Shown: positions 45,129 to 57,484 of the stretch, piece after piece
How the letters are laid out: each line of letters begins with the position of its first letter
Position numbering within the stretch: position 1 is the stretch's first letter
NCBI GenBank assembly: GCA_043228905.1
Contig: JBHGNT010000022.1
Location: 12,276,001-12,340,000, forward strand
Source: Azolla caroliniana
Lineage: Eukaryota > Polypodiophyta
Reading direction: 5' to 3'
Length of the DNA: 64,000 nt
Translations under genes and position numbers: made by a program
Notes under the pieces: model-generated
Told to the model about the DNA's origin: nothing
Databases searched by the model: none
What the model saw: the letters and a program-made list of their open reading frames with translations, nothing else

Positions 45129-46465
45129 TCAAATGGGTTTCTTGGCATGGGTCCATTGTATGGTTTGAGTCGGACCATTGACCCATTTACCCAGAACCTC
45201 GCCAGCGAGTGTCTCTAATTGGTAGGAACCGTTGAACTCTCGCGTAATCCAGTATGGTCCGATCCACCGAAACCATAGCTTTCCCGGCATCTTACCTATC
45301 CGGGTCTGGAACACGAGTATCGGCTTACCGATGCCAAACATCTTTTCGTTCCCTTTTCGGTGACGATCCACGAACGCCTTCCTTCGCCGCTGGTCTAGTT
45401 CTAGGTGCATGATGTTGGCTAGCCGGTGTTCTTCCAATTCACACAGCGCGTTTAACAAGACAGCTTCCGATTCCTTCTCATTTAGGCGTTCCCAAATCTG
45501 TATTCGTAAACTCAGTACCTGGAACTCTACCGATATCACTGCTTCCAATCCGAATGTTAGGCGGAACGGTGTTGTGCGGATACTTGTTTTATATGTTGTT
45601 CGGTAGGCCCAGAGTGCATTGTGCAGCTTTGTATCCCAATCCGTCTGGTTCTCGTTGACGATTTTCCGCAAGATATTCTGTAGTGTTTTATTTGTTGACT
45701 CTGCTAATCCGTTGGCTTGCGGATAATAGGGAGTGCTCCGTTTGTGCACCACCGCATAAAATGTTGTCAAACTTTCCACTACTTGCCCTAAGAAGTGCCC
45801 ACCTTGGTCACTTATGAGCTCTATCAGACATCCATATCGGCACCAGATGCATTCATATATGAAAATTTTGCCGCTGATGTCGCGGTGTTGTCGCGTAGCG
45901 CTTTCGCTTCCACCCATTTCGTGCAGTAATCCGTAGCGACGATCACGTACCGGTTGCCGGTTCTCATTGCTGGTGGTTTGAACGGACCGAAAAAATCTAG
46001 CCCCCATTTCTGAAATGGTTCTAACGGTAGCACGGGCTGGTGAGGCATTCTGGCTTGTTCGGTTGGTTGCCCCATTCGTTGACATAGGTCGCATTCTTTA
46101 GCGTACCGGACTACATCTTTCAATGTTGTCGGCCACCATAGTCCACTCTGCCATATTTTCCTTGTCGTAGCTTCTCCGACATAATGTCCTCCGGCCACTG
46201 TAAGTTTATGGACCTTACGGTCGGAACAAGGAGTGCGGAATGGTCGATTATCGGCGGGTAGAGGTAGACGAGGAGGAACACCACGCTCGATTTGAGCGCA
46301 CCCGAATCGAAGACGAGGTAGAAGAAAGGAAAGGGAGCCGGCATGATTAGGAATAACAAAAAGGAAGAGGGATAGGGGTTTAAACACTAAGATTGGAAAC
46401 ATAAACACTAAAACAAAAAACATAACCCAAAAACTAACAAACATAAAATCTAAATCTAGATACAT
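45129..46465 (-). pseudogene. GypB integrase
   Basis: Two overlapping minus-strand frames. The first (46465-45824) carries the zinc-finger region [12 protein letters not shown] ... CDLCQRMG and the first catalytic block LDFFGPF. The second (to 45129) carries ISDQGGHF and YYPQANGLAESTNKTL with the catalytic Glu, then a conserved C-terminal part (GPYWITREF). A frameshift near 45850 joins them. The three catalytic acidic residues are all kept. No chromodomain follows. The N-terminus is displaced by an insert (46191-46897). Confidence 0.88.
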
Positions 46466-46659
46466 GAACCTAAAAATAAAGTAAAGGGTGGGGTAATTAG
46501 AAAGAAATTAAAAGATAGGCTTAAGGGGAGAGGGATTAACATACTAATTAAAATAGAGAGAGAGAGAGAGAGAGAGAGATTAAAACATAAATAAACCTAA
46601 GATTAAAACTAAAGAGAGAGAGAGAGAGATTAAAACATAAATAAACCTAAGATTAAAAC

Positions 46660-46694
<35 letters not shown>

Positions 46695-46913
46695 AAACAT
46701 AAATAAACCTAAGATTAAAACTAAAGAGAGAGAGAGAGAGAGAGAGAGATTAAAACATAAATAAACCTAAGATTAAAACTAGAGAGAGAGAGAGATTAAA
46801 ACATAAATAAACCTAAGATTAAAACTAAAATACGAGACAAAAAACATAAGTAAAATTTAAAAACAAGGGTTACGGGGAGGGAAGAGGATTACTTCCTTCC
46901 GACATAATGTCCT
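46175..46913. other. Insert with 16-bp direct repeats and a compound minisatellite
   Basis: TCCGACATAATGTCCT occurs at 46175-46190 and 46898-46913. Between them lie about 700 bp that split the integrase N-terminus: a segment coding a second version of SD(R/K)K...GHYVG, AT-rich DNA, and five copies of a unit made of (GA)n plus ATTAAAACATAAATAAACC.. (46554-46828). Confidence 0.75.
46554..46828. repeat. Compound minisatellite, five units
   Basis: Each unit is a GA run of variable length (about 6 to 15 repeats) followed by a constant 35-base AT-rich stretch beginning ATTAAAACATAAATAAAC. The constant part appears identical in all five units; only the GA length varies. Confidence 0.92.
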
Positions 46914-48300
46914 TCGCGCGATATTACTTCCTTTTTGTCACTGCGCACTGCACGCCGCCATATGCCATCTGCGCCTTTGTGGTATAGTGTGTCCTGCAAT
47001 AGACAGAAGTGCCAGCTTCGAACCGCTAAGCGTTTCCTTTCGTCTCTGTTCATCTCCTCCAAAGGTAAACCGGTGCTTAGAAATTGGTGCATGTTGGTGA
47101 GCCACTTGTCTTCCTCTACGATCGAACTATTCGTTGCCGTTTTTGTTGTAACTCTAAACAGCTCTGCATCCAAAAAGTCGTCTGGGACTCCGTCACCGGT
47201 TTCGCCGGAATCCAGTCGGCTTAAATAGTCCGCCACCGCATGTTGTATGTCGGGTCGGTGGAATATCTCGAACTCGAATTCTTGCAGTAGTAACGTCCAT
47301 CAGGCCAGCTTACCGATGAGTGATGCTTTGGACACCAAATAGAGGAGCGCCGAATGATCTACGTGAAAGGAAAATTTCCTTCCCAACAGATAGTGTCTAA
47401 ACTTGGTGACATTGTAGATCATACCCAAAGCCTCCCTTTCCGTCGTGGAATAATTACGTTCCACTTGGGACAACTTCCGACTGGCATAATAGACTAGCCA
47501 GTACCATTTTTTGGTTTTGTCAGTTGCATCAGTGCACTCCCGATTGCGATGTCGGACGCGTCAACGAACACATGGAACTCTTTGGACCAATCCGGAGGTT
47601 GCACCACCGGTGCTTGTGACAGCAACACTTTTAGTGCCCGGTAAGCCTGGTCTTCTGTGTCCGTCCATCAGAACAGTGTCTGATGAACCGCGGCATGCAG
47701 TGGTGTAGCCAGGTCAGCCAGATACCGGAGCATTCGGCTATGCCACCGAATTTGTCCTAAGAACCGGCTTAATGCCTTTGTCGTGGCTAGTGCCGATGCC
47801 TCCAGGATTGCTTTTACTTTGTCTGGATCCACTACGATATCGTCCTTGATTACTATATGGCCTAGTAACGCTCCGCTAGTTACTCCGAACACGCATTTTT
47901 CCGGGTTCAGGCTTAGTCGGTAAACCCTACATTTTTCTAGGCATAGTCGAAGGTGTTGAAGGTGATCCCTTTCCTAGCTATAAACAGCGAAGTCATCCAA
48001 GAACACCTGCATGAATGTTGGAATGAATTCCCCGAAAATTTCCATGATGATCCGTTGGAAGGTTGGCAGTGTTGTTTTCAGTCTGAACATCATCACTACG
48101 GCAACAAAGACTCCCCATTCGGTGACAAAAGCAGTTTTCTCCTAGTCAGCGGGGTACATCCGGATCTGATTATAACCGCTGAAACCTTCCAGAAAACTAT
48201 ACACCTTATGACCGGCGACTGCATCCAGGACTCCATCCGTGAATGGAAGTGGAAAAGCGTTTGTTACCATAGCCGCATTCAATTTCCGGTAGTCAACACA
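46889..48300 (-). pseudogene. GypB RT palm and RNase H, degraded
   Basis: Minus-strand remnants from 48300 leftwards: RT blocks VCVDYRKLN, YSFLEGFSGYNQI (about 48200) and FLDDFAVYS (about 47985), separated by stops; a 47892-47668 frame with the RT thumb (ILEASALATTKALSRFLGQIRWH); RNase H start FVDASDIAIGSALMQ (about 47560), then frameshifts; and the RNase H end ADYLSRLDSGETG with the integrase N-terminus (47236-46889). Confidence 0.8.
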
Positions 48301-48309
48301 CACTCTGAT

Positions 48310-49578
48310 CTAACCGTTCTTTTTCGGTACTATGACTATCGGGCTGAGCCATGTGGCTTTCTTTACCGGTCGGATGAAGCCCACTCTTAGCAACTTCTCG
48401 ATTTCTTCTTTGACTTTTTCTGCATAATTCGGGTTCATCCGGTAACGCCGTTGTGCTACCGGTTTGGCGTCTTTACTCAGATGTATCTGGTGTTGATATA
48501 ACTGAGGATCGAGTCCCGGCATGTCCTCGTAGGACCAGGCGAACACATCGCGAAATTCTTTTAGGAGTGTGATCATTGTTGTTTTGTTCTCCGAAGTCAT
48601 TTCCTTGGCGATGTGCACCGGTCTTGTGTCCTTTGTGGTACCTAGGTTTACCTCTTCTAGTTGGGATGCTTTCACGCGCTGTGATACTGCCATTTCTTTC
48701 TCCAATGCCTCTTGTGCTTGCCATAATTCCCGGATTGCTTCTTTATCCGGTTCCTCGTCGATCTCATCCGGTTGCAGTATGTATGGTGACACTGTTTCGG
48801 CTACATCAATCTCGAACAAAGGTACGATCTTCGGATTTTCCTGTAAGTATTGATCGACCTCTTCGTCCGCCAATCCTTCCAGCATGTTGACACATTCCGC
48901 ATATAGCGGCGTTGATTCCTTGCCGGTACCAGATCGTGGTTGAGTCGGTACTCGTACTTTCTCTTTTCCACGCCAGAACGTAATTATATTCCTCCTCCAC
49001 TTTTGCTTTATGTGTGTTGTTTTTATCCAAGGGCGTCCCAAAAGTAGTGGGTACGCTCCCTGAGCCTGTAGCTGGAAAACTATTGCAGAAATGCGAATTA
49101 TGTCACCCCCAATGGTCACTTCCAGATCGCGTATTAATCCGGTCGGCCGTAGTGAGCTAGTGTCCGCCATCCGAAGCCAAAACGGACACGGTTCCCAGTC
49201 CTGGATTCCTAGCGTGTTACACGTTCGAAGGTTGATCACGTTCACGCCGGATCCTCCATCGATAACCGTGTCGGGTAGCTCCTTTCCCTTCACGATGGCT
49301 GTGATTGCAGGACTGCTTGTGTCCACCACTGCCGGTCCTTCCTCCGGATTTGGAAAGAATGCCGGAGCCGGTGGTGTGTCAGTTGTCGTCCTTCCAGTCT
49401 TCAATCCTTCCGTGAACCGTGGTACCAGTTGCAATACCCGGCCTAACGGCAGCGTGATTTGGCATTCTTGTAACGCCTGCCATGTTGGGTTTTTGGGTTG
49501 CCCCGGGCCAGCGAGCTCTTCGGCATTCTCCTTTTGTTGTTCGAGCTCTGCCGCATTCCGCTCATTTGCCTTCTTCAC
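48310..49578 (-). pseudogene. GypB protease and RT N-terminus
   Basis: A 422-codon open frame. Protease active site VIDGGSGVNVINLRT (about 49270) and the flap-end LLLGRPWIK (about 49030); then a connecting region and the start of RT (YRMNPNYAEKVKEEIEKLL, IVIVPKKNG) ending in a stop at 48310. The DGG triad in place of DTG/DSG is usual in Tat-like elements. Confidence 0.85.
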
Positions 49579-51531
49579 CCATTTGGTTGCCTACTTCCGG
49601 ATGGCTTCTTGAGTTCCCACTCCGTGGCTTTGCCTTTTGATCTTGTAGTGACTTGTTGTATGTCCGTGACTCCCGCGTCTACCATTTTCACCGTTGGTCG
49701 CTTGTCGTAGCTCTTCGCCGAACATTGATTACTATAGTGGCCCTCTGGCCGGCAATAATAGTAGTACGGCTTCCGGGCGCTGTTGGATTCGGCGTGTGTG
49801 CTTGGTCGCAGACCGGGGGCAAGTGCTTGGTTTTGGACTGGTTGGTTGCTCGGAGCGCCCTTTTTCGGTTCTCGTGGATGACCCCCCTTTTTGTTGAAAT
49901 GATGTTTCTTATTGAAATTCTTTTTGTTGTGGTATCCTTGCCGGGGTTGGTCGTCATCCTTGCCATAGTCGTCCGGGTAACCAGGGGAGTGATCCTGGTT
50001 ATATCTTTCATACCATCCATTATAGTCCCGGTATCTATCCTGTCTATCATACCGGTCATACGCGTCTCTTCGATCGCTATACCGGACATCTTGTGCCGAC
50101 CGGTAGTGCTCCTCTCGCCGCCAGCGTTCTTCTTCTTCCTCCCGGTTGCTCCGTGGTTCAATTTGCCAGACCGGTGGTGCTTGTCGATTCAACAAGTTAT
50201 ACTCACACCATTCCATTGTGTGACTTCTGAGTGGCAAAGCAAGCATTGGGAACGCATGGTGCATTCCAGCGCCAAATGTCCGGCATTCAGGCATATCGTA
50301 CATTGAATTGCTTGTCAGAAACGGAGGTCCTCTTCTATCAGTAGCGTACGCTGAAGTGCGCCCATGGTTAGCCATGAACTCGAGTTTTCCATTTCCCAAA
50401 CTCGGTCAATCACTTGATCTATGTTGCTGGTGCGGAAATCGATGACGGTGCACACCGTCCTTAAGGGTTCTCGGAGTGCTGCTAAGAATATGGCCTTTGT
50501 TTCTTCCTCCGGTGGTGTCCGGCTAAGCTGACTGTGGATCTGCTGGAACCGGATGACAAACTGTTGGATGTTCTCCGTTGGTTCCTACCGGATACTGTAA
50601 AATAAGCCGACCATTTCCCGTTGGTCCATCTCCTTGTGGAAGAAATGCAAGAATTTTGGCTTTAATGTTTCAAACGTGGGGATGGTGCTAGGATCCTGTG
50701 TTCGGTGCCATCTGGTGACCGATCTCTCCAAGGTCATGCCGAACTCTGCCCGTTTTGAGTGTTCCTCTTTGGCTGCATTTAAGCATTGGGACACATGGTT
50801 CGCTTCCCAAGTCTGCTGAAACACATGGACATGGGCTTCCGCATCCGGATCATCCCGGTATTTGGGATATTGGAACAGCATATCGTCGTCTGGTGTGTCG
50901 GTACACAGGCAGATGGTGTCGGTGGTCATTCCTCCTCTTTTGGTGTCGGAGGTTTTTCCCGGTCTTCTGTCGCCGTCGGAGATCTTTCCTGCTCCTTCTT
51001 TGGTGTCAAAAGATTCTCCTCCTCGACTTCCGGTGTTGGAGGTCTCTCGTCCTCGACTTCTGGTTCCGGAGTATGGTCAACTTCCGATATAGGAGTTTCC
51101 AGCCTTGTCAATTCTGGTTCCGGTGTCGGCAAGGTATCTGACTCCTTGTCCTCTGGTCCGCCTGGGGTGTCGTTACTGTTGCGGTAGTTCGTCTGTGCGC
51201 TGTATTCCCTGTCCGAACCCGATTCAAATGCCGAAAATGCTTCGGATTCGCCTTCCCCCGCTGCCAATGTCTAGAGAAGGGATTCCGCTTCCTGGAGGTT
51301 GGTTAGGTTGCTTCCTTCGTCCGGGTAGGCGTTTTGTGGTAGCCTAAGTGATTCCTTGGCCACTCTCCGGATCACTTTCGAAAATGAGCGATCCGCTCTG
51401 ATTTCTTTTGCCGCTTGCTGGAAAGCCTCTCGCTTCCTCAGTCGTTCAGCAAGTCGCCTTGCTCGCTCCGTAACCGGGTCGTTCGTTGGTCGCGTCATCC
51501 ATTCCCGCCGTTGTTCGTTGCGACTGTGCAA
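49575..51531 (-). pseudogene. GypB gag
   Basis: From 51531 leftwards: an Arg/Glu-rich N-terminus, a Pro-Glu-Thr repeat region (51267-50926, many TPE words), the retrotransposon gag core (50929-50400: PKFLHFFHKEMDQREMVGLFYSI; QQFVIRFQQIHSQL), and a CCHC region. Knuckle 1, CTICLNAGHLALEC (about 50306-50265), and the start of knuckle 2, CLLC, are in one frame, while the end of knuckle 2, HTMEWC, is in the next, marking a frameshift near 50230. An Arg/Asp/Tyr-rich stretch follows, and a third knuckle (about 49760) has lost its first Cys (YYYCRPEGHYSNQC). Several stops. Confidence 0.85.
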
Positions 51532-51553
51532 GAATCGTGGTCACCAAAAACTG

Positions 51554-51956
51554 TGTTAATCCTTAGGGCCGGACAATGGCCTAACACAGGGTGTCTCCGG
51601 AAGACACTTCGCCAAAGGGGTGTTACAGGGAGATAACTTAAGACACAACGATTAATCTAACTTAATAGGCTACCTAGCAATAAGGCATTCACTTAATACA
51701 CGCGTAAGATATAACAATTAAGACAGAACGGTAATCAATACATGAAGATAAAACCATATGCTTATATTAATTCTTTGTTAAAATTATACATTGTAACCGA
51801 GCCTTTATATAGGTCACTGGTGCTCCGTACAAAACGGTGCCAACCGGCACCTGTTCGGAATCGGTCCGGATCCGGATCAGCATACCGATTCCTGTCTGTC
51901 TGTTCACTACATAATTATAATCTAATTTACTTAATTAAATATATTCTGAATAACCA
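51554..51956 (-). repeat. GypB 5' LTR
   Basis: 403 bp, partner of 40477-40879. On the minus strand it runs TGGTTATTC to GGATTAACA; the sequence beyond (CAGTTTTTGGTGACCACG) should contain the primer site, which I could not assign to a tRNA. Confidence 0.88.
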
Positions 51957-53096
51957 TCCTTTATGTATTGAAACCACTAATCATCGTATTGTTTTCGCTT
52001 ATGTTTAGAACAAGAAGAAAAGCTCGATAGATCGATTGGCAATTGCCCTACACGAACAGTGATTGATAGCCCTCTTGTTAGCATCTATTCATGGTCAAAG
52101 CTACAAAGGGCGCTCTTGGCTCCATTTTTCTTGCAATCCAATGTATTACATCAATTCTTTTGTAAAACATCTCCCCTTCATAGTACGTAATTTACTCGAA
52201 ACCAGTGAATTGGATAGTGATTTGGTTTCTAAAGATGTTTCGCACTTCTATTGTCACTCTATGAAGAATGAGATAAGATTATTGTTGTTGGGTGAACAAC
52301 TCCAACCCCCTCCCAAGGGGGTTAAGTGTGAGGGGAGAGAGGGAAAGAGACACACACACACACAGAGAATGAGAGGGAAAATGAAACACAATGTTGAGGG
52401 GTAACTTCACTATTCATCTTCTTCTTCTTTCATTTCATGCCCCGTGGGTGGGGTTTATATAGTACATAATATGACCGTTACATACATCTACACGTGCACA
52501 TAAATGTGCATGTGTACATACACACTCATCCTCACACTCTCACATTACACATTTCTTATTACACATTACACCCTTAACCCTCTCGTGCACCTATACAGGT
52601 AACAATTACAGGCATCAACACATAACTTCAAAGAGCGGTATAATAGTTACAAAATTGTTTTTTATGCATGCACCATTGGTTTAAAATCTACTACAAACCT
52701 ACAAAGTTCTAGCGCAGAACAATTATGTAAACAATTTGCTAAAATTGATCATATTGCAGTATTTCTTAAAAGAAAATATAATTAAATACTTCATACATAC
52801 ACATAGAGCTTAAGATATTTTTAAACGTTTTAATCATGGTTTAGGTGCACCTTCCAAACATCATAATATAAACAATCCTAAACTAGCAAATTGCATGTGT
52901 GATTTAATTATTCACGATCTTCCAATATTGATGTCAGAGCTCTCTTGCGTTAAAGTTTTCCATAAAAAAACTTATATGACTATCACATCAACACCATTTC
53001 TGATACTAGATGGTTTATTGATACACGATAAAATTAACAAAAAACAATGTGTAAATACAATCCTTGCATTTTCACACTCTTAACATCATACTGACA
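51957..53096. other. Gene-free interval with a possible solo LTR
   Basis: No gene seen. The part 52283-52604 (TGTTGTTGGGTG to GGTAACA; flanks ATTAT and ATTAC) could be a solo LTR in minus orientation with a TTATATAG box near 52455. The evidence is weak. A CA run lies at 52351-52363. Confidence 0.3.
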
Positions 53097-53189
53097 ATAG
53101 TCAGTAAATGTTTTATTAGAATTTTCCACCTCATTATCTCATATAGGTGTTATTCAATATTTGAAGGTCAGGGAGTGTTGAAGGCATTA

Positions 53190-53794
53190 TCAATACTCGG
53201 GGTGCGAGAGAAGGAAGGCCTCAATATTGAGGAAACTCTTGGGAACGGCTTCCTTGAGGGCAATTGGTATGTGAGATTTGTGCGTCTCAGAGAGGGCCTC
53301 ATACTCGAAGGTAAAATGGACAACACTTGTGTGAGGTCCAGTCTCTTTGACGTGGAACGTGCCTTTGTAGTGTTTAACAAGGATACCAACAAAGCCGCCT
53401 TCAATTATATCAACCTTTACAGAAAGGGCATGTGAGTCGAGTTCGAGGATCTTCTCCTTGGTGAACAAGACAAGTTGCCCAGGGTGCTTCTCTACGGAGT
53501 TCTTCTCAACATAGCCTATGGGGAAAAGGTAAGGTAAATAAACAAGGGAAGGTGTTACAATTGATGGTGAGAGAGCGAAAAGAAATGTATATTATGAATA
53601 AACAACATACTCTTCACAAAGTGGATGGTACGAATGGAACCCACTTCGAAACTAGCACCCTCATACTCAACTCGCTCCACAACGTCAGGGGACGCTTTGG
53701 GTAGAACTGAATGGGCATCCTCGAATGCGGCCTTCCACACTCTCTGGGCTGACACATTCAACTCCACCTTGTCGCTATACACCTCTACCGTCAT
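53190..53794 (-). CDS. Bet v 1 / PR-10-like protein, copy C (two exons)
   Basis: Minus strand: exon 1 53794-53611, intron 53610-53516 (one base longer than copy B), exon 2 53515-53190; 169 residues. The coding sequence looks identical to copy B. Promoter block and TATA (53908-53914) are the same as copy B apart from single-base changes. Product and caveats as for copies A and B. It lies in the same orientation as copy B, 29 kb away, with retroelements filling the space between them. Confidence 0.88.
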
Positions 53795-53907
53795 CTTTTG
53801 TGTTAGTGTGTATGATATAATAGATTTTGTATTAGTATGTATAGTTCACTATTTCTTGATGGAATATGTATACAACTTCTGCTCATCTTCACATCCATTG
53901 CACACAT

Positions 53908-53914
53908 ATTTATA
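53908..53914 (-). promoter_or_regulatory. TATA box of Bet v 1-like copy C
   Basis: TATAAAT on the minus strand, 114 bases before the ATG, in the block shared by copies A, B and C. Confidence 0.55.
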
Positions 53915-55537
53915 GGCACAATCCCCACTCACATTGTCATAGGACTTTAGTTTCTCTATATTTTGAATACATTCCATATAAAACACATTGTGGCTCGAGA
54001 GTTTTCTAGAAGAAAAGTTTTCAAATCTCCACATTCCACTTTCATCCTTATATTCAAAAAGTGTAATTCAAGTGGGGAGAGCTGAACCTTGCAAGACTAC
54101 ACATTCTCACTTGAATAACATGCAAACAAAATGAAGGAAAAGAAAAGAGCAAAAAACCATTCCAATCAATGGAAGATTTGTTAATGACAATGTTTTGGTC
54201 ACACAACAATTGGTTTCCGCACACACTACTACACATTCTACATGAAAATACTTTATATTCAGTTCGTGATCAAATATGCTAAGCCACACATTGATTGCTT
54301 GTCTATGTAGCATATTCTTCTTTTATGAAGATAAGGATTATTTAACATTGAATCAATGGAAAAGACGGTATAATTGAATGTAGAAAGAATAATATTTTTG
54401 CATTGATTTAAACGTACTTTATCGTTCTTTACAATCTTCAACATGGTTAGTGAAGGTTTCAAAACGTGACCATAAAAGTACTATACGTATGAGAAGATAG
54501 AAATAATGGAATCAAGTTATCAACATAAACAAATGGTTCATCACTTGTTGCTCACAAAATAAAACAATTTCTATTTTTTAGAGCCATTGATCAGAGAAAC
54601 AAATTGAAGGGCATTGGATTACATTTAGCAATATCTTGATGGATTTATATTGTATGCATATTGCCGATTCTCTTGAATTGCGCTAGCTTATTATTAGTGA
54701 TTTTCCTAGCAAAAAGGAATTTTCATACATTTTGTAATTATGTGTGGCATATGTAAAGTCATTGATTTGAAGGAAATGGCAAGTCAAATGGGTATGGAAG
54801 AATTTGTTACCTCTTAAAAATGTTATTTCTCTAACTTGGGATATTGCCACGAAATATGCAACATGGATGGCTTCACACAATCACAAATTCTTTTTTTGGA
54901 GAGTATCTTTAAAACTAAAATAAGAGATAGATCAATCGATTTGTGAATTGCTAGGTGGATTTGGTAATAATGCCATCTTGGTACAATCACAAATTCCTTT
55001 TTTTGAGAGTATCTATAAAACTAAAATAAGACTTCAAATCAATCAATTTGTGAATTGCTAGGTAGAGTAGGTAATAGTGTGAACATTTGGGTATTCTATT
55101 TGTGGCTTCTACAAGGGAGCGAATAGAGGGTAACCTTAAATGATATGGAATTGACCAATTACACAACTTCATTGATATGGCGGTATGGATCTTTTAACAA
55201 TAACAATAAGTATTTTCAATGATGTCTCGATATTTTACTTCTTTACAAAACGGATGTCATCAAAGTCACTCAACAAAACTTTATGAAAGACACGTGTCTT
55301 TTGCAGTTTGATCACATAGTCAAATTCCTTCATATTAAAACTAGCATATAACAAATATCCTTTATCAAATGAATGTTTCGTAAGTGGGGAAATGCTTTAG
55401 TCGTTGAGTTGAGATGGTTCGTTGTTGATAAAAAAATCCATAGCCTCCTCAATCTTGTTAGAACCTATTGGTAGACTAGTCCACATAAGTTTTTGCAAAC
55501 ATTTGTGAACAACCTACCTTTAGCTTTCCTAGCTCAT

Positions 55538-57484
55538 TGTTTCTAGAAGATCTTCCATCTCATTGGCTTTTTAGCACATCTCTTTTTTGCATGAGTTTGA
55601 TATTAAGTTCTATGAGTTGCATGGACTTATCTCAATTAGTTAAAACTTTATACTTTCATAGTCAACTCCAAGAATGGGTAATAAGAATGGGATAATACTA
55701 GCCTTGTGGTTTCACCTCATTGTGAGGTTCCTCATAGAAATGTGATGGTTTGTTAAAAAAATGGATTAGTATTGTGACAAAAATATGGTAAACTAGTGGT
55801 AAAAAGAATGGGATAATACTACAAGGCTACTTGCAAGAAATTTATGGTGACATAGGTAAAGCGTTTGGTTTTACACAACTAGCATTTGCAATAGCAATGG
55901 GAGGATTATATTCACAAGCCACGGACTAACAAAAATATGCATCATCAAATAGTCATTTAACTTGTTGTAAGTGTCCCAATGGGCCAAAGATTACTATCAC
56001 AAAATATAGGGTTATTCTTTATGCATATGGACATGTATCCTAGCTAAGCGCTCCAGATCCATATTTGGTCGGGTGGAACCACTAAGATTTTAAACCATGA
56101 GATAGTTGGATTATTTTGTGGAGAAGTGTTTGTAAGATGATAGAAGAGAGAGTAACTTGTAAGCTAATTGAGAGTTTCAACTAATACAAGTAGAATTGGG
56201 AAGTTAAAGATCAAGATTCTGTAAACAATAATAGATTAGATTAGACTTTATCTGAGTTAAATGGATAGGGGAATAAATTTTAAAAAGAACTCTTTGATAA
56301 AATAATATTCAACAAACAAAAAATTCACTCCCCTTCCAATACATCATAGTTCCCATTGTGTAAGTTTTCCTCAAGCAATTGGCAACAGTTTGGTTTGAAC
56401 TTAATCTATTTCAGTATCTGACTATACCAAGCATCGTTGAAAACTCATTTATGAAATGTCAGCAAGAAATTTGCTAACAATTTGCAATAATATAAATAAA
56501 TTTTAATCAAGAAACAATATACTTTCGAAAATGCGCAATCTTACGACATGGTATTAAAGGCGACAAAAACCTTTTATTATCATAAATATTAGACAGTGAG
56601 CAACTTAGCAGCATATTTAGCAGCCGTGTGCCTTTCACATTCATAAATGCAACATTTACGAAACCAGCTTGAGAGAATTGCTAGTATAGTCCCGAATAAG
56701 ATATGTACCAATGGACAAGATGGTAATATGCTCACAAAATCTTGTAACACAAATATACATTATGCTAATTATGAAATCCAGCAAAATTCACTCTTAAGGG
56801 GCATAAAAAAGATGCTTGTATCACTTTCTTATTTCTCGACCTTTATACATTATTTCACAATCGCAGTGATGGTCCTGAAACCTTCACATATGATTTACAT
56901 CATCAACACTTCATTTCTCTACCACCGCCATTTACAACAATGCCTCCCAACCTGTTGAGTGGCTGAAGGTATATATATCGTTTGACACCCAGTACATCAA
57001 ACAGATAAAATGTAGCGGAACATATTAAGGTGATGTTTATAAGAGTATTATGTAATGAAAGCAACCTAGGCGAAACGCAAATTGCCAGTGGGCTTTCCTT
57101 TTTATCCCTTGAGAAAACATCATCACAGTGGATATTTGTGATGTGATGTTTAAAAAGGATATGTAGTGATTAGGGTCTAGAAAACGGGACGCAATACATG
57201 GGCTCGCACCCATCCCATAGATCATCTTCAGTCTGTCATGGGCACTATAATCTATCTATCTCATTCATATTTTTCCAAATACATGTCCCAGAAATGATTC
57301 ACAACCCCCATCTCTTCAACCGTTGTTTGTACACGTGCCGCCGCCTATGGCCGTGCAACTCCAGATCTCCACATCGTATTGAGATTGCATCAAAGCTGGA
57401 AGTAGAGTATATAAGAGGTGCAGAAGAAATCAGTTGCATCTCAAACCCTCTCTTCCACACAAAGGAATATTACTATGATTACTA
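55538..57484. other. Gene-free interval
   Basis: AT-rich DNA with no recognised gene or element. The right part (57000-57484) may include the 3' UTR of the WAT1-like gene. The open frame at 56647-56958 has no recognisable content. Confidence 0.4.

Larger units (their letters stand above)
40477..51956 (-). mobile_element. GypB: 11.5-kb Tat-like Ty3/gypsy element with extra 3' coding region
   Basis: Minus-strand element with two 403-bp LTRs (40477-40879 and 51554-51956; about 6% divergent by eye). Order: gag with CCHC knuckles, protease (IDGGSGVNVI), RT (LEGFSGYNQI; FLDD), RNase H, integrase, then a further ~2.9-kb coding region and a polypurine stretch (GTGAAAAGGA) before the 3' LTR. The DGG protease, the RT signature and a coding region after integrase fit the Tat/Ogre branch. 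Flanks (TACCG and TCCTT) do not form a target duplication. Confidence 0.9.
53109..55537. repeat. Uninterrupted segmental duplicate of the copy B region
   Basis: Aligns to 24043-29488 once the copia fragment and one 240-bp repeat are removed. Part 53109-54795 matches 24043-25728 at about 99.5% (about nine differences seen); part 54796-55537 matches 28740-29488 at about 93%. It shows the empty sites of both the copia fragment (54795/54796) and CopB (55537). Confidence 0.85.

Noticed and set aside
46554-46828. CRISPR-like array
   Set aside because: Constant 35-base parts alternate with GA runs, not unique spacers, in plant DNA; this is a minisatellite.
49653-50306. 217-residue hydrophobic plus-strand frame
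   Set aside because: Antisense shadow of the Arg/Asp/Tyr-rich GypB gag; Val/Ile/Leu richness comes from reading those codons backwards.
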